A stretch of DNA of 64,000 bases, taken from CAWBCR01 sp963787375. GTDB lineage: Bacteria; Chloroflexota; Anaerolineae; Aggregatilineales; UBA3940. The stretch is from positions 124,001-188,000 of the forward strand of contig CAWBCR010000011.1 in assembly GCA_963787375.1 (NCBI GenBank). Reading direction: 5' to 3'. Below the pieces are notes generated by a model. That model was not told the DNA's origin. It saw only the letters and a program-made list of their open reading frames with translations, and did not search any database. Below are positions 1 to 9,656 of this stretch, piece after piece. Every line of letters begins with the position of its first letter. Within the stretch, counting starts at the first letter, position 1. The position numbers and the translations under genes were made by a program.

Positions 1-2
1 TG

Positions 3-1445
3 CTGGCCATCGCCCTGATCGGCCTGTGGCGGCTGGCCGACCGGCAGCCGCGCTTCACACCGGTGCTGCACGCGCTGGCCGACTCGCTGCCAGGCGTGCT
101 GGTGATCCCGGCAGGCAGCGCAGCAGTCGTTGGGACCATTCTGTTTGGGATCCGCTTCAAGCTGTTCCCGGTCGGCAGCGCGCTGGCCGACGCGTCGATG
201 CTGCGCCAGGCGTGGGGGTTGGTGCTGCCGGGCGCGATCCTGGCGCTGCTGCCGGGGCTGCTGGCCGCGCGCGCCGCAATCGGGGCGATGCGCGAAAGGC
301 CCGCCGGCGATCCAGTTCGCTGGGCGCTGGCCGGGACCGCCGCTGCCCGCGCCTACATGGATCAGGCAGGCTGGCTGCTGAGCGGCTTGGTGGTCGTAGA
401 AGGCGTCTTCGGACTGAAGGGGATCGGCGGCCTGCTGCTGATGGCAATCAGTCGCGGTGACCTGGCCGTGGTGGCGGGCGTGATCGGCGTGATGGCCATC
501 ATGCTGCTGGTGGCCCGCCTGCGGGCGACTATCGACGAGGCGGCGTATGAGGCCGCCGCGCTGGCTGCGCCGCCGGTAGACGTGGAGGCCGCCGGCAGCG
601 CACTGCCGCGCCGCACGATGGCGATTAAGCTAGCTCTCGCCGGGCTGGTGCTGCTGCTGCCGCTGATCGCCATCGTGCGCGGGATCGTCGCCCTGCCCTA
701 CAACCCCTATCAGACAGACATCATGGCCATCTACAGCGCCCGCTCCGCCGAGCACCCGCTGGGCACCGACCACCTGGGGCGCGACGTGCAGAGCCGGGTG
801 ATGGTCGCACAGCGCAACACATGGGCCATCGCCCTGTCGGCAGGGGTGATCGCGCTGGCGTTCGGAAGCGCGTGGGCCGCTGCCGCGCAGGGAGCCGGTG
901 CGCTGTTCGCCCAGCGCAGCGATTTGGGAGCCGTGTTGGCTGCCGGGGTAGTCCGCCTGCCGGCGGAAGCCGCCGTGCTGCTGCACCCGGCGCTGGTGGT
1001 CCTTGCCTTCAGCATCGCCCGCTTCAGCGCCAGTGGGCAGGCGCTGATGGGAGCCGGCGTAGCAGTCGGGCTGGCGCTGACGCCGCGCATCGCGCTCAGC
1101 CTTGACGACCTGCGGCTGTTCGATGTCGGCCCACGGCAGTGGAGCAGGACTGCGCTGGCCGCGCTGCCGGGGATCGTATTTGTGGCGCTCACGTACAGCC
1201 TGGCAGTTGGCACGCTTGGCCTGGGGCTCCCGGAGCCAGCGGTGACGCTGGGCGGCCTGCTGGCCCAGCACCAGGAACTGATCGCGGCTGCCTCGTTTAT
1301 CCGCGACAGCCGCTACCTGTGGCTGGCGATCAACACGACCGTGCCGGGGCTGCTCGCGGCGCTGGGCGTGTTCCTCCTGTTCGATGCCATATCTACCGGG
1401 CTGCACGCCGAGCCAGGGACCTTCCTGCCGCGCCTTTTCAGATAA
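3..1445 (+). CDS. Fused DppB-DppC-like peptide ABC transporter permease, 5' end outside window
   Basis: Membrane permease of the dipeptide/oligopeptide/nickel ABC family. The frame is open from the first bases, so the true start lies upstream. The first third reads like the end of a DppB subunit: residues after a GTG at 63 lead to a VVVEGVFGLKGIGGLLL stretch, the usual DppB C-terminal signature. The second half begins with a new membrane segment near 620 and then carries HPLGTDHLGRDVQSRV, the DppC hallmark. The two subunits are normally separate, so this is a fusion. The cytoplasmic EAA loop that docks the ATPase is hard to find in either half, so the protein may be divergent. No ATPase or binding protein is visible downstream; they may lie to the left of the window. 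Confidence 0.8.
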   Translation: MAIALIGLWRLADRQPRFTPVLHALADSLPGVLVIPAGSAAVVGTILFGIRFKLFPVGSALADASMLRQAWGLVLPGAILALLPGLLAARAAIGAMRERPAGDPVRWALAGTAAARAYMDQAGWLLSGLVVVEGVFGLKGIGGLLLMAISRGDLAVVAGVIGVMAIMLLVARLRATIDEAAYEAAALAAPPVDVEAAGSALPRRTMAIKLALAGLVLLLPLIAIVRGIVALPYNPYQTDIMAIYSARSAEHPLGTDHLGRDVQSRVMVAQRNTWAIALSAGVIALAFGSAWAAAAQGAGALFAQRSDLGAVLAAGVVRLPAEAAVLLHPALVVLAFSIARFSASGQALMGAGVAVGLALTPRIALSLDDLRLFDVGPRQWSRTALAALPGIVFVALTYSLAVGTLGLGLPEPAVTLGGLLAQHQELIAAASFIRDSRYLWLAINTTVPGLLAALGVFLLFDAISTGLHAEPGTFLPRLFR

Positions 1446-1516
1446 AGGGTGTAATCGCGGCGCTTAGTGTACAATAGCAAGCCAGATCAACTCCCGAAGA
1501 CTCGAAGGATAAATTC

Positions 1517-4342
1517 ATGACAGCCACAAACTGGCACAGCCTGTCCCCCGAACATGCCCTCAAAAAGCTTGACGTCCAGCCGGATCGCGGTTTGGGCGCA
1601 GAGGAAGCAAGCAGGCGCATCGAGCAGTACGGGCGCAACGAGCTGCAAGAGCAGCCCCGGCCCGGATTTCTGCAACGGCTGCTCAACCAGTTCAAGGACC
1701 TGGTGGTGCTGCTGCTCATCGGCGCGGCGATTGTCTCCGCCGTGTTTGGCGACTGGTACGAAGCAGGCGCTATCATCCTGATCGTCGTCCTGAACGCTGT
1801 GCTGGGTGTGGTGCAGGAAGGTCGGGCTGAGGAGGCGCTGGCCGCGCTGAAAAAGATGTCCGCGCCCGAAGCGCATGTAATGCGCAATGGCAGCGTCGTC
1901 AAGATAGCGGAGGCAGAGGTCGTACCGGGCGACATCGTGCTGCTTGAAGCGGGCAACTATATCCCCGCCGACCTGCGCCTGCTGGAGACGGCCAACCTGA
2001 AGGTGGACGAGGCCTCGCTGACGGGCGAGTCGGTGCCGGTGCAAAAGGACGCGGGCCGGTCTGTCGCGGACGACGCCGGGATCGGCGACCGCCGAACGAT
2101 GGCCTACAAGAGCACCATCGCCACCTACGGGCGCGGCAAGGGCGTCGTCACTGCGACCGGCATGCAAACCGAGATCGGCAAGATCGCCGAGATGATCCAG
2201 TCGGTGCAGGAGGAGGAGACGCCGCTTCAGCAGCGGCTTAACCAGCTTGGCAAGTGGCTGGTCTATGGCACGCTAGCCATCTGCGGCCTGGTGTTCGTGG
2301 TGACGTTCATCCGCGCCGCGCAGCAGGTCGCCGCCGAGCTGAACGTCACCAGCCTGAGCCAGTTTTTTGCATCGTTCAGCAACCCGGTCTTCTCCCGCTC
2401 GATCAGCGAGGCCGCCGTGCTGGCCTTCCTGACGGCGGTTGCACTGGCCGTGGCCGCCGTGCCGGAAGGGCTGCCCGCCATCGTGACCATCAACCTGGCG
2501 CTGGGCATGCGTGAGATGATCAAGCGCAACGCGCTGATCCGCCGCCTGCCCGCCGTCGAAACGCTGGGCAGCGCCTCGGCCATCTGCTCGGATAAAACCG
2601 GCACGCTTACCCAGAACGAGATGACTGCCATCAAGCTGTTTGTGCCCGGCGCGATGGTCGACGTTTCCGGCAAGGGTTACACGCCCGACGGCGATTTCTA
2701 CCAGGAGGGCGAAGGCGTCGCGCCCGAAGAGATGCCCGACATCGTCCACCTGCTGACGGGCGCGCTGCTGTCCAGCGATGCCATCCTTGAGCGGGACGTG
2801 GCCGAGGAGGATCAGCGCTACCGCATCGTCGGCGACCCGACCGAGGGCGCGCTGATCGTCGCGGCGGCCAAAGCCAACCTGACGCGTGAGCGTCTTGAAG
2901 CGAGCTACCCGCGTGTCGACGAGATCCCGTTCGATTCGGTGCGCAAGCGGATGAGCACGCTGCACCGCACGCCCGACGGCAGCCAGGGCCATGTGCTGTT
3001 CGTGAAGGGCGCGCCGGATATCGTCCTCGACCACTGCACGGCCATCTACGACGCGGGCGGGTCCAAGCCGATGACGCCTGCTATGAAGCAGCGCATCGAG
3101 GACGTGAACCGCGACATGGCACGCGACGCGCTGCGTGTGTTGGCCGTCGCCCAGCGGCACTTCGAGCATCACCCCACCGACCTCAATGCCGAGGAGCACG
3201 AAGACGATCTGACGTTCATCGGGCTGGTGGGCATGATTGACCCCGCCCGCCCGGAGGTCAAGCCGGCCATCGCGCGCGCTCGCCACGCCGGGATCAAGAC
3301 GGTGATGGTCACCGGCGACTATGCCGAGACCGCGCGGGCCATCGCCAAGGAGATCGGCCTGCTGCACGAGGGCGGGCGGGTCGTCACCGGCAAAGAGCTG
3401 CAAGAGATGCCCGATGATAATCTCGCGGACATCATCGACGAGGTGGACGTGTTCGCGCGGGTCTCACCGGAGCACAAAGTCCGCATCGTCAACGCCTTCC
3501 GCAAGCGCAACTACGTGGTCGCCATGACCGGCGACGGCGTCAACGATGCTCCGGCCCTGAAGCGGGCCAGCATCGGCGTGGCAATGGGTATCACCGGCAC
3601 CGACGTGACCAAAGAAACCGCCGACATGGTCCTGACCGACGACAACTATGTGAGCATCGTCAACGCTGTCGAGCAGGGGCGCATCATCTACGACAACATT
3701 CGCAAGTTCGTCTACTACCTGTTAAGCTGCAACCTGGCCGAGATCTGCGTGATCCTGATTGCTGCGCTGCTGGGCTACCCGGAGGCGCTGACGCCGATCC
3801 AACTGCTGTGGCTCAACCTGCTGACCGACGGCGCGCCGGCTCTGGCGCTGGGCGTCGAGAAGGGCGACCCCGACGTGATGGACCGCCTGCCGCGCGCCCC
3901 GGACGAGCCAATCATCGACCGCACCATGCGGGTGGGGATGGTGGTACAGACGATCTTCATCACCGGTGCGACGCTGGCCGGCTTCTTCGTCGGGCTGAGG
4001 CAGGGCGGCATTAACGAGGCGCGCAGCGTGGCGTTCACGGTGCTGTCGTTCTCGGAACTGCTGCGCGCCTACACCTCACGATCGGAGCTGTTCTCGATCT
4101 TCCGCATCGGCGTGTTTAGCAACAAGTTCATGCAGTACGCCGTTCTGGCCTCCATCGCGCTGCTGCTGATGGTGATGTACATTCCGTTCTTCAACCCGAT
4201 CTTCCAGACCAAGGCGCTGACGCTGACCGACTGGTCGGAGATCATCCCGCTGGTGCTGCTGCCCTCAGTAGCGGCGGAGATCACCAAGGTGTTCCTGCGG
4301 ATGTCACGCAAGGGGCAGGCGGCGGAGGTGGCGACGGCCTAG
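1517..4342 (+). CDS. P-type Ca2+-transporting ATPase (P2A/SERCA-like)
   Basis: ATP-driven cation pump of 941 residues, normal length for P2A calcium pumps. The order of parts is typical: N-terminal cation ATPase domain (about 10-75), two membrane helices, actuator domain with SLTGESVPV near residue 170, a PEGLPAIVTINLALGMREM helix that supplies Ca2+ ligands, then the phosphorylation site DKTGTLT with Asp359. KGAPD lies in the nucleotide domain, TGDGVNDAP in the P domain, and six C-terminal helices follow. The start ATG is preceded by AAGGA. A TACAAT box at about 1468 may be its -10. It stands alone and ends in a strong hairpin. Calcium is the likely substrate, although manganese or sodium pumps share these motifs. 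Confidence 0.93.
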   Translation: MTATNWHSLSPEHALKKLDVQPDRGLGAEEASRRIEQYGRNELQEQPRPGFLQRLLNQFKDLVVLLLIGAAIVSAVFGDWYEAGAIILIVVLNAVLGVVQEGRAEEALAALKKMSAPEAHVMRNGSVVKIAEAEVVPGDIVLLEAGNYIPADLRLLETANLKVDEASLTGESVPVQKDAGRSVADDAGIGDRRTMAYKSTIATYGRGKGVVTATGMQTEIGKIAEMIQSVQEEETPLQQRLNQLGKWLVYGTLAICGLVFVVTFIRAAQQVAAELNVTSLSQFFASFSNPVFSRSISEAAVLAFLTAVALAVAAVPEGLPAIVTINLALGMREMIKRNALIRRLPAVETLGSASAICSDKTGTLTQNEMTAIKLFVPGAMVDVSGKGYTPDGDFYQEGEGVAPEEMPDIVHLLTGALLSSDAILERDVAEEDQRYRIVGDPTEGALIVAAAKANLTRERLEASYPRVDEIPFDSVRKRMSTLHRTPDGSQGHVLFVKGAPDIVLDHCTAIYDAGGSKPMTPAMKQRIEDVNRDMARDALRVLAVAQRHFEHHPTDLNAEEHEDDLTFIGLVGMIDPARPEVKPAIARARHAGIKTVMVTGDYAETARAIAKEIGLLHEGGRVVTGKELQEMPDDNLADIIDEVDVFARVSPEHKVRIVNAFRKRNYVVAMTGDGVNDAPALKRASIGVAMGITGTDVTKETADMVLTDDNYVSIVNAVEQGRIIYDNIRKFVYYLLSCNLAEICVILIAALLGYPEALTPIQLLWLNLLTDGAPALALGVEKGDPDVMDRLPRAPDEPIIDRTMRVGMVVQTIFITGATLAGFFVGLRQGGINEARSVAFTVLSFSELLRAYTSRSELFSIFRIGVFSNKFMQYAVLASIALLLMVMYIPFFNPIFQTKALTLTDWSEIIPLVLLPSVAAEITKVFLRMSRKGQAAEVATA

Positions 4343-4362
4343 CCTCACATATCGGCTCGATC

Positions 4363-4392
4363 ACAGGGCGGCTCGTCGAGGAGCCGCCCTGT
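4363..4392 (+). terminator. Hairpin terminator after the P-type ATPase
   Basis: Perfect 12-bp arms (ACAGGGCGGCTC and its complement) around a 6-base loop, 20 bases past the ATPase stop. There is no long T run, only TTTGCG, so it may work as a partial or factor-assisted terminator. Confidence 0.7.
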
Positions 4393-4464
4393 TTGCGCTT
4401 GCGCCCCGCCGGGTTATACTCGCGCTCTGCACCCAACTGACTGACCCGGCGGCAACACGAACCT

Positions 4465-5367
4465 ATGGCAGCTTCGCACCCCAACTCCGCATCCATCACG
4501 GCAACACGCCGCGCGTACGCTGCACTGGCCGGCGGCGTGCTGTGCATCGGCTTTGCGCCGATCTTCCCCAAGCTGGCCCACACCACCGGCGATGTGATCA
4601 GCACGTGGCGGCTGATCGTCGCCACGCTGACGCTGACAATCCTGGCGGCGATCAACTGGCGGCGAGGGCGGGCGCACCTGCCGCGCGCCATCCTGTGGAC
4701 GGTGCTGGTCGCAGGGATAGCCTTCGCCAGCGACATGCTGCTGTGGAATACGGCGTTGACAATCACCAGCGCCTCGACCGCGGCGCTGCTGGGCAACACC
4801 GCGCCGTTGTGGGTTGCGCTGGGCGCGTGGCTGCTGCTCAAGGACCGGCTCAAGCCAAGCTACTGGGTGGGGCTGGCCATCGCCATGAGCGGCATGGTGC
4901 TGATCATGGGTGTTGATTGGCAGAGCAACCTGGCGCTCGACAGAGGCGCACTGCTGTCGATTGGATCGGGGCTGTCGTTCGCCGTCTACCAGCTTGTGAC
5001 CCACCGCGCCCGCGAACAGGCCGACAGCCTGAGCTACGTGTGGGCCTTCACGGTCGTCGCAATGGTGGTGGCCTTTGCCGCCAATCGCGTGTTCGGCCAC
5101 CCGCTGCTAGGCCTGCCAGCCAGCAGCTACGCGGCGCTGATCGCGCTGGCGCTGATCAGCCACGTCACTGGCTGGTTGCTGCTGACCTACGCCTTCGGGC
5201 ACCTGCCGGCCTCGCTGCTGGCCGTCTCGCTGCTGGGGCAGCCGATCATCGCCACGATTGCAGCGCTGTTCATCCTGAAAGAGATACCCGACGGGTGGCA
5301 CATCGCCGGCGGGCTGATCACGCTGGTCGGGATCTTCGTCGTGCATCTCAGCAGCCAAGGCGCGTAA
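4465..5367 (+). CDS. EamA/DMT-family transporter
   Basis: Inner-membrane transporter of 300 residues with about ten hydrophobic helices arranged as two EamA repeats of roughly 135 residues. Repeat 1 ends near the GMVLIMGVDW stretch; repeat 2 ends with the typical FILKEIPDGWHIAGGLITL segment. DMT proteins export amino acids, metabolites or drugs, and the sequence does not show which. The ATG is preceded by only a weak Shine-Dalgarno. The gene ends about 85 bases before the next gene, so the two may be co-transcribed. A second EamA paralogue lies at 25557. Confidence 0.88.
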   Translation: MAASHPNSASITATRRAYAALAGGVLCIGFAPIFPKLAHTTGDVISTWRLIVATLTLTILAAINWRRGRAHLPRAILWTVLVAGIAFASDMLLWNTALTITSASTAALLGNTAPLWVALGAWLLLKDRLKPSYWVGLAIAMSGMVLIMGVDWQSNLALDRGALLSIGSGLSFAVYQLVTHRAREQADSLSYVWAFTVVAMVVAFAANRVFGHPLLGLPASSYAALIALALISHVTGWLLLTYAFGHLPASLLAVSLLGQPIIATIAALFILKEIPDGWHIAGGLITLVGIFVVHLSSQGA

Positions 5368-5453
5368 CGGCTGCGCCTTGCACGATCGCGCCGGCTCACG
5401 TAGAGTGTGGGAAGACGCTCGGAGCCCGAACCAGAGAAGGGATCACACACGTG

Positions 5454-6464
5454 ATGAGCGACGAACATCCCCTCCCGCGCAAGCTGCCGCAGGCCGTCGT
5501 GACACGGCGCGTGCCGCAGCCGGTGCTCGACCAACTGGAGAGCGACGCGCTGCTGCGCGTTTGGGAAGGCGACCACCCGATCCCGCGTGAAACTCTGCTC
5601 GACTGGGTGCGCGGCTGCGCGGGCCTGTACTGCCTGCTGACCGACAAAATCGACGCAGAGGTGCTTGAGGCCGCCGGCCCGTCGCTGAAAGTGGTCAGCC
5701 AGATGGCGGTCGGCGTCGACAACATCGACATCGCCGCGTGCACGGCGCGCGGCATCCCGGTTGGGCACACGCCCGGCGTCGTCACCGAGACGACCGCCGA
5801 CCTGGCCGTGGCGCTGATGCTGGCTACCGCGCGGCGGCTGATCGAGGCAGCAGAATTTCTGAAAGCGGGCAAGTGGGAGACGTGGCGGCCCATGGAACTG
5901 ACGGGCGTCGATGTGCACGGCAGCACGGTCGGAATTGTGGGGCTGGGACGGATCGGCAAGGCCGTCGCGCGGCGGCTGCACGGCTTCGATTGCCACCTGC
6001 TGTACACGCAGGAGCATCCCGACCCAGACGCAGCAGCACTGGGCGCAGCTTTCGTCAAGCTGGATGCGCTGCTCGCATCCAGCGACTTCGTCACGCTGCA
6101 CTGCCCGCTCAACGCCGAAACCCGCCACCTGATCGGCAAGGCAGAGCTGGAAAAGATGCGCCCGGACGCGATCCTGATTAACACGTCACGCGGGCCGGTG
6201 GTCGACCAAGCGGCGCTGCTCAAGGCGCTGCGCGAGGGTGTCATCGCTGGGGCGGGGCTCGACGTGACCGACCCCGAGCCAATGCGCACCGATAACCCGC
6301 TGCTGTCCATGCCCAACGTGGTGGTGCTGCCACACATCGGGTCGGCCAGCATCGCCACTCGGACGCGCATGGCGCAGATGGCTGCCGGCAACCTGATCGC
6401 CGGGCTACGCGGCGAGCGCCTGCCGCACTGCGCCAATCCCGACGTCTACAACAAAAAGGGCTGA
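5454..6464 (+). CDS. D-2-hydroxyacid dehydrogenase (glyoxylate/hydroxypyruvate reductase type)
   Basis: Cytosolic NAD(P)H-dependent reductase of 2-keto acids such as glyoxylate or hydroxypyruvate. At 336 residues it is full length. The Rossmann motif VGLGRIGKAVARRL lies near residue 165, followed by INTSRGPVVD carrying the substrate-binding Arg, then the catalytic Glu in DVTDPEP and the catalytic His in LPHIGSAS. The frame is open far upstream, but MSDEHPLPRK at 5454 follows AGAGAAGG and begins the conserved N-terminal region; a GTG one codon earlier is also possible. It is followed 7 bases later by the GT-C-like gene. Confidence 0.9.
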   Translation: MSDEHPLPRKLPQAVVTRRVPQPVLDQLESDALLRVWEGDHPIPRETLLDWVRGCAGLYCLLTDKIDAEVLEAAGPSLKVVSQMAVGVDNIDIAACTARGIPVGHTPGVVTETTADLAVALMLATARRLIEAAEFLKAGKWETWRPMELTGVDVHGSTVGIVGLGRIGKAVARRLHGFDCHLLYTQEHPDPDAAALGAAFVKLDALLASSDFVTLHCPLNAETRHLIGKAELEKMRPDAILINTSRGPVVDQAALLKALREGVIAGAGLDVTDPEPMRTDNPLLSMPNVVVLPHIGSASIATRTRMAQMAAGNLIAGLRGERLPHCANPDVYNKKG

Positions 6465-6471
6465 CCTGCCG

Positions 6472-7851
6472 ATGAGCGCAGAATCAGACCCCTCGGAGCA
6501 ACCAGCCGCTGCCCGGCTGTGGGCGTCGCCGCTGATGCTGGCGCTGATCGTCTTTCTGGTCGCGCTGCTGGTGCGCGGGCTGCTGCTGGCGGCGCGGATT
6601 CAGGACTACCAGCGCATCGACGCGCAGGGCGGGGTCGCCGCCACGGCGCTGGGCGGCAGCGATGTGCCGGGCTATCTCGGCATGGCGAACTATCTGCGCA
6701 GGGACCACGACCTCGGTTACTGGCTGATGGGCGCGCGCCCGCCGCTGTTCCCGCTGACCGTCGCGCTGGTCCGGGATGCCGGCGGGTCGCTGTTCGACGC
6801 GGCGGCGCTGCAAGTGGTGTTCGGCGCGCTTACGGCGGCGGCCTGCTACCTACTGGCCCGCAGCCTGCTGGCGCAGGTGAGCGGATTCTCTTCGCCGGAG
6901 CGTTTCGCGTTTCTGGCCGGGATCGTCATGGCGCTGGACCCCGCCTCGGTGTCAGCCTCCGCCGCGCTGATGACCGAACCGCTGTTCAACCTGGCATTCA
7001 CCGGCTGCATCACGTTTTTGGCCATCTACATCCACAGCGAGAAGTGGCCGCACCTGGCGCTGAGCGCCATCTCGCTGGCGGCGGCAATGCTGGCCCGGCC
7101 CACAGCCATCTACTTCTGGATTGCGGCGGCGCTGATCGTTATCCCGCTGATGCGCCGCTGGTGGCGTCCGGCGCTGGCGCTGGCGCTGACCGGGCTGGTG
7201 GTCTACGCCGGCTGGAGCGCCCGCAACCTGCGCTACACGGGGGTTTTCACCTATTCCACCCAGACCAACTTCTCGCTGCTGTTTCTGCGCGGCCTGTCGG
7301 CGGAGCACCTGGCGACCGGCGCGCCTATCGACGATCTGTACGTCCAGTACGTGCAGCAGCTTTACGACGGCGTGGGAGACACGGCTTCCGCCCAGACCGT
7401 CACGCCTGACAGCTTCTGGGACTTTCTGGTCGCGCCCTCCCCCCAACTGTACGCCGAGATGGGGCGTATGGCCCGCCAGAAGCTGCTGGCCTTCTGGCCC
7501 TACGTGCTGGTGGGCACGGGGATAGCCGCCTTCCGGATGTTCGCCTACACCAATTCGTTCCCTGCGTGGTTCATCCCGATCGAGGTGGCGTACAACATCC
7601 TTCTCTACGCGCTGATGCTGTTCGGCGCGTGGCGCGCCTTCAAAGACAGGTCGCTGGCCGTTCTGCTGGTGTGCGGCATCCCAATCCTGTACGTGACGGG
7701 CCTGACCTTCGCGTCGCAAATCTCGGCGATGGACACCCGCATGCGCACGCCGATCAGCGCGCCGATCAGCGTACTGGCGGTCTACGGGCTGCACGCCGCC
7801 CTCGGCCTGTGGCGGTCACGGCGGGCGGCGCAACCCCGCCCCAGCGTTTAG
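6472..7851 (+). CDS. Multi-pass membrane protein, GT-C glycosyltransferase-like (ArnT/PMT-type)
   Basis: 459 residues with about ten to eleven hydrophobic segments. After the first helix (about 18-42) there is a loop with GSDVPGYLGMANYL and RPPLFPL, which resembles the acidic catalytic loop and R-P-P-x-x-P motif of glycosyltransferases that use polyprenyl-phosphate sugars. These enzymes transfer a sugar to lipid or protein on the outer face of the membrane. The exact donor and acceptor cannot be told. The gene follows the dehydrogenase by 7 bases and its stop overlaps the convergent small gene by 4 bases. Confidence 0.7.
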   Translation: MSAESDPSEQPAAARLWASPLMLALIVFLVALLVRGLLLAARIQDYQRIDAQGGVAATALGGSDVPGYLGMANYLRRDHDLGYWLMGARPPLFPLTVALVRDAGGSLFDAAALQVVFGALTAAACYLLARSLLAQVSGFSSPERFAFLAGIVMALDPASVSASAALMTEPLFNLAFTGCITFLAIYIHSEKWPHLALSAISLAAAMLARPTAIYFWIAAALIVIPLMRRWWRPALALALTGLVVYAGWSARNLRYTGVFTYSTQTNFSLLFLRGLSAEHLATGAPIDDLYVQYVQQLYDGVGDTASAQTVTPDSFWDFLVAPSPQLYAEMGRMARQKLLAFWPYVLVGTGIAAFRMFAYTNSFPAWFIPIEVAYNILLYALMLFGAWRAFKDRSLAVLLVCGIPILYVTGLTFASQISAMDTRMRTPISAPISVLAVYGLHAALGLWRSRRAAQPRPSV

Positions 7852-8045
7852 CTCACCACAATCGTCGTCAGCATGCACAGCGCCACGATGCCGGCCAGCA
7901 CGGCAGCCAGCGCGTTGCGGCCCGCCTCAAGCGCCCAGTACAGCGCCAACGAACCACCCATGATGCCCGTCAGCAGGATCGAATGCAGGCGGAACTTGTT
8001 CTTCTTGCGCCAGGCGGCAAAGCCGCCTTCGGTTTGATTCGACAT
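7848..8045 (-). CDS. Small two-helix membrane protein paired with the lactate permease
   Basis: 65-residue protein: a short polar N-terminus with AAWRKKNKFR, then two hydrophobic segments (about 22-40 and 44-64). The start ATG follows GGAGG that begins directly after the permease stop, only 9 bases away, so the two are translationally close and surely co-transcribed. No family is recognised. It could be an accessory subunit or stabiliser of the permease, but this is inferred only from its position. Confidence 0.65.
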   Translation of the reverse strand: MSNQTEGGFAAWRKKNKFRLHSILLTGIMGGSLALYWALEAGRNALAAVLAGIVALCMLTTIVVS

Positions 8046-8054
8046 GCGGGCCTC

Positions 8055-9653
8055 CTACAGCGTCGCGACCAGCCACACGATCACGGCGATAACGGTCACC
8101 GGGATCATGCCCAGCAGCAGCATCTTGCGGATCACACTGCCCTCTTCGCCGCCCAGCCCGACGGTGCTGCAGCCGACGATCACCTTGGCCGGCGCGAGGA
8201 TGCTGGCCAGCGCGCCGCCGGTCGTCTGCGCGGCGAGGATCAACGTCACGCTCAGGCCAAGTAGCTGCGCCGTCTGCTGCTGGAGCGCGCCGAATACCAC
8301 GTTCGAGTTGGTGTTGCTGCCGGTCATAAACGCGCCCAGCGCACCGATAAACGACGCGACGAACGGGTAGGCTACCTTGCCGACGCTCTCGCTCAGGCCG
8401 CGCGCCAGCAGATTGGTCATCCCGGCGTGGGTCATGATGACCGCCATGCCAACCATCGCCACAATGCCCAGGCTGGAGGTCACCGCGCCTTTGGTCACCT
8501 TCTTGACGATGCGGCCCGCCGCGCCGGGTTTGTAGTAGCCTACCGCTGCGTAGATAGCGAAGGCGATCACCGATGAGTACAGGAGGATCGCGCCGGGGTG
8601 CCCAAACAGGCTGATGGTCCGCCCGGCCTCGGCAGGGGTCGTCCAGCCCAGAGATGTGGTCAACTCCGGGAACTGGAGCGTCAGCTTGACCCGGCTGAAC
8701 AGGCTCTTGAGCGTGGGAATCAGATTGATGGCAAAAGCCAGCACGATCAGCACCACGTAGGCCGACAGTGCGACCGGCAGCGAACGCTTCTTGCCGTCGT
8801 CGCCCACGCCGATTACCTGGTCAAGGGTCGCCTCGTCCATGACAGTCGGTTCCTCCCCGGGGCGCGCCTCGCGGTACATCGGCAGCCGCGTCAGGCCGAT
8901 AGCCACCACCAGCCCCACCAGCGACGCACCGGTTGCGCCCAGCGTCCACAGTCCGTTGGTCGCCAATGCATACTGCACTGTGCCCATGACCAGAGCCAGC
9001 ACCACGATGGCCGGCAGGCCGCGCAACATTCCCTTCCAGCCGCTGCCGACGTAAGCCACCAGCGCCCCGCTGAACAGCGCCGCGATGCCGTGCAGCCAGG
9101 CCGCGTCGGGGGCGAGCAACTCACCCGGCAGGTTGGTGGCAGCCATCAGCGCAGTGAACGACGTGGCCAGCGAGCCAAACGTCACCGACCAGCCGTGTCC
9201 CAGCGAGGCCATCACCACCGCCTGCACCGGACCGAAGCCAATGCCGACCAGCAGCGGCGCGACGACCGCCACCGGCACGCCGAACCCGCCGAACCCCTGC
9301 AAAAACGACACAAACACCCAGCCCAACAGCAGCGCCTGCATCATGCGGTCGCCTGTCAGCGCGGGCAGGCGGCGGCCTATCAGCCGCACCGCGCCCGCCT
9401 CGTCGGCCACGTGGAACAGCAGCAGCGCCATCCAGATGATGTACAGCACGTCGAGCGTGAGCAGGATGCCCTTCACCTGCGCGAAGGCCAGCAGTCGCGG
9501 CCCTGCGCCGAAAAACACCACCGCCACGACCAGCGCGACCAGCCAGCCGGCAGCGCCAGCTTTGCTGCCGCCCCAACGAAAGCCCAGCATCAGGATCAGG
9601 ACGGCCAGAACGGGGGAGAAGGCAAGGACCCAGCTGATGAACGTGAGCTGCAT
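8055..9653 (-). CDS. lctP: L-lactate permease (LctP family)
   Basis: Secondary transporter taking up lactate, and often glycolate, with protons. The 532 residues form about 12-14 hydrophobic helices, normal for the LctP family. Characteristic stretches include GWVFVSFLQGFGGFGVPVAVVAPLL and the C-terminal GSNTNSNVVFGALQQQTA, LILAAQTTGGALASILAPAKVIVGCS. The ATG at 9653 follows AGAGG. The small membrane gene lies downstream in the same operon, and the epimerase gene ends 3 bases upstream, so a longer minus-strand operon starting near 11919 is likely. No lactate dehydrogenase is in the window. Confidence 0.92.
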   Translation of the reverse strand: MQLTFISWVLAFSPVLAVLILMLGFRWGGSKAGAAGWLVALVVAVVFFGAGPRLLAFAQVKGILLTLDVLYIIWMALLLFHVADEAGAVRLIGRRLPALTGDRMMQALLLGWVFVSFLQGFGGFGVPVAVVAPLLVGIGFGPVQAVVMASLGHGWSVTFGSLATSFTALMAATNLPGELLAPDAAWLHGIAALFSGALVAYVGSGWKGMLRGLPAIVVLALVMGTVQYALATNGLWTLGATGASLVGLVVAIGLTRLPMYREARPGEEPTVMDEATLDQVIGVGDDGKKRSLPVALSAYVVLIVLAFAINLIPTLKSLFSRVKLTLQFPELTTSLGWTTPAEAGRTISLFGHPGAILLYSSVIAFAIYAAVGYYKPGAAGRIVKKVTKGAVTSSLGIVAMVGMAVIMTHAGMTNLLARGLSESVGKVAYPFVASFIGALGAFMTGSNTNSNVVFGALQQQTAQLLGLSVTLILAAQTTGGALASILAPAKVIVGCSTVGLGGEEGSVIRKMLLLGMIPVTVIAVIVWLVATL

Positions 9654-9656
9654 AGA

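Noticed and set aside
630..1406. Long minus-strand open frame across the ABC permease
   Set aside because: It is a high-GC shadow: composition is Arg/Gln/His-rich, no family features, and it lies opposite clear permease motifs.
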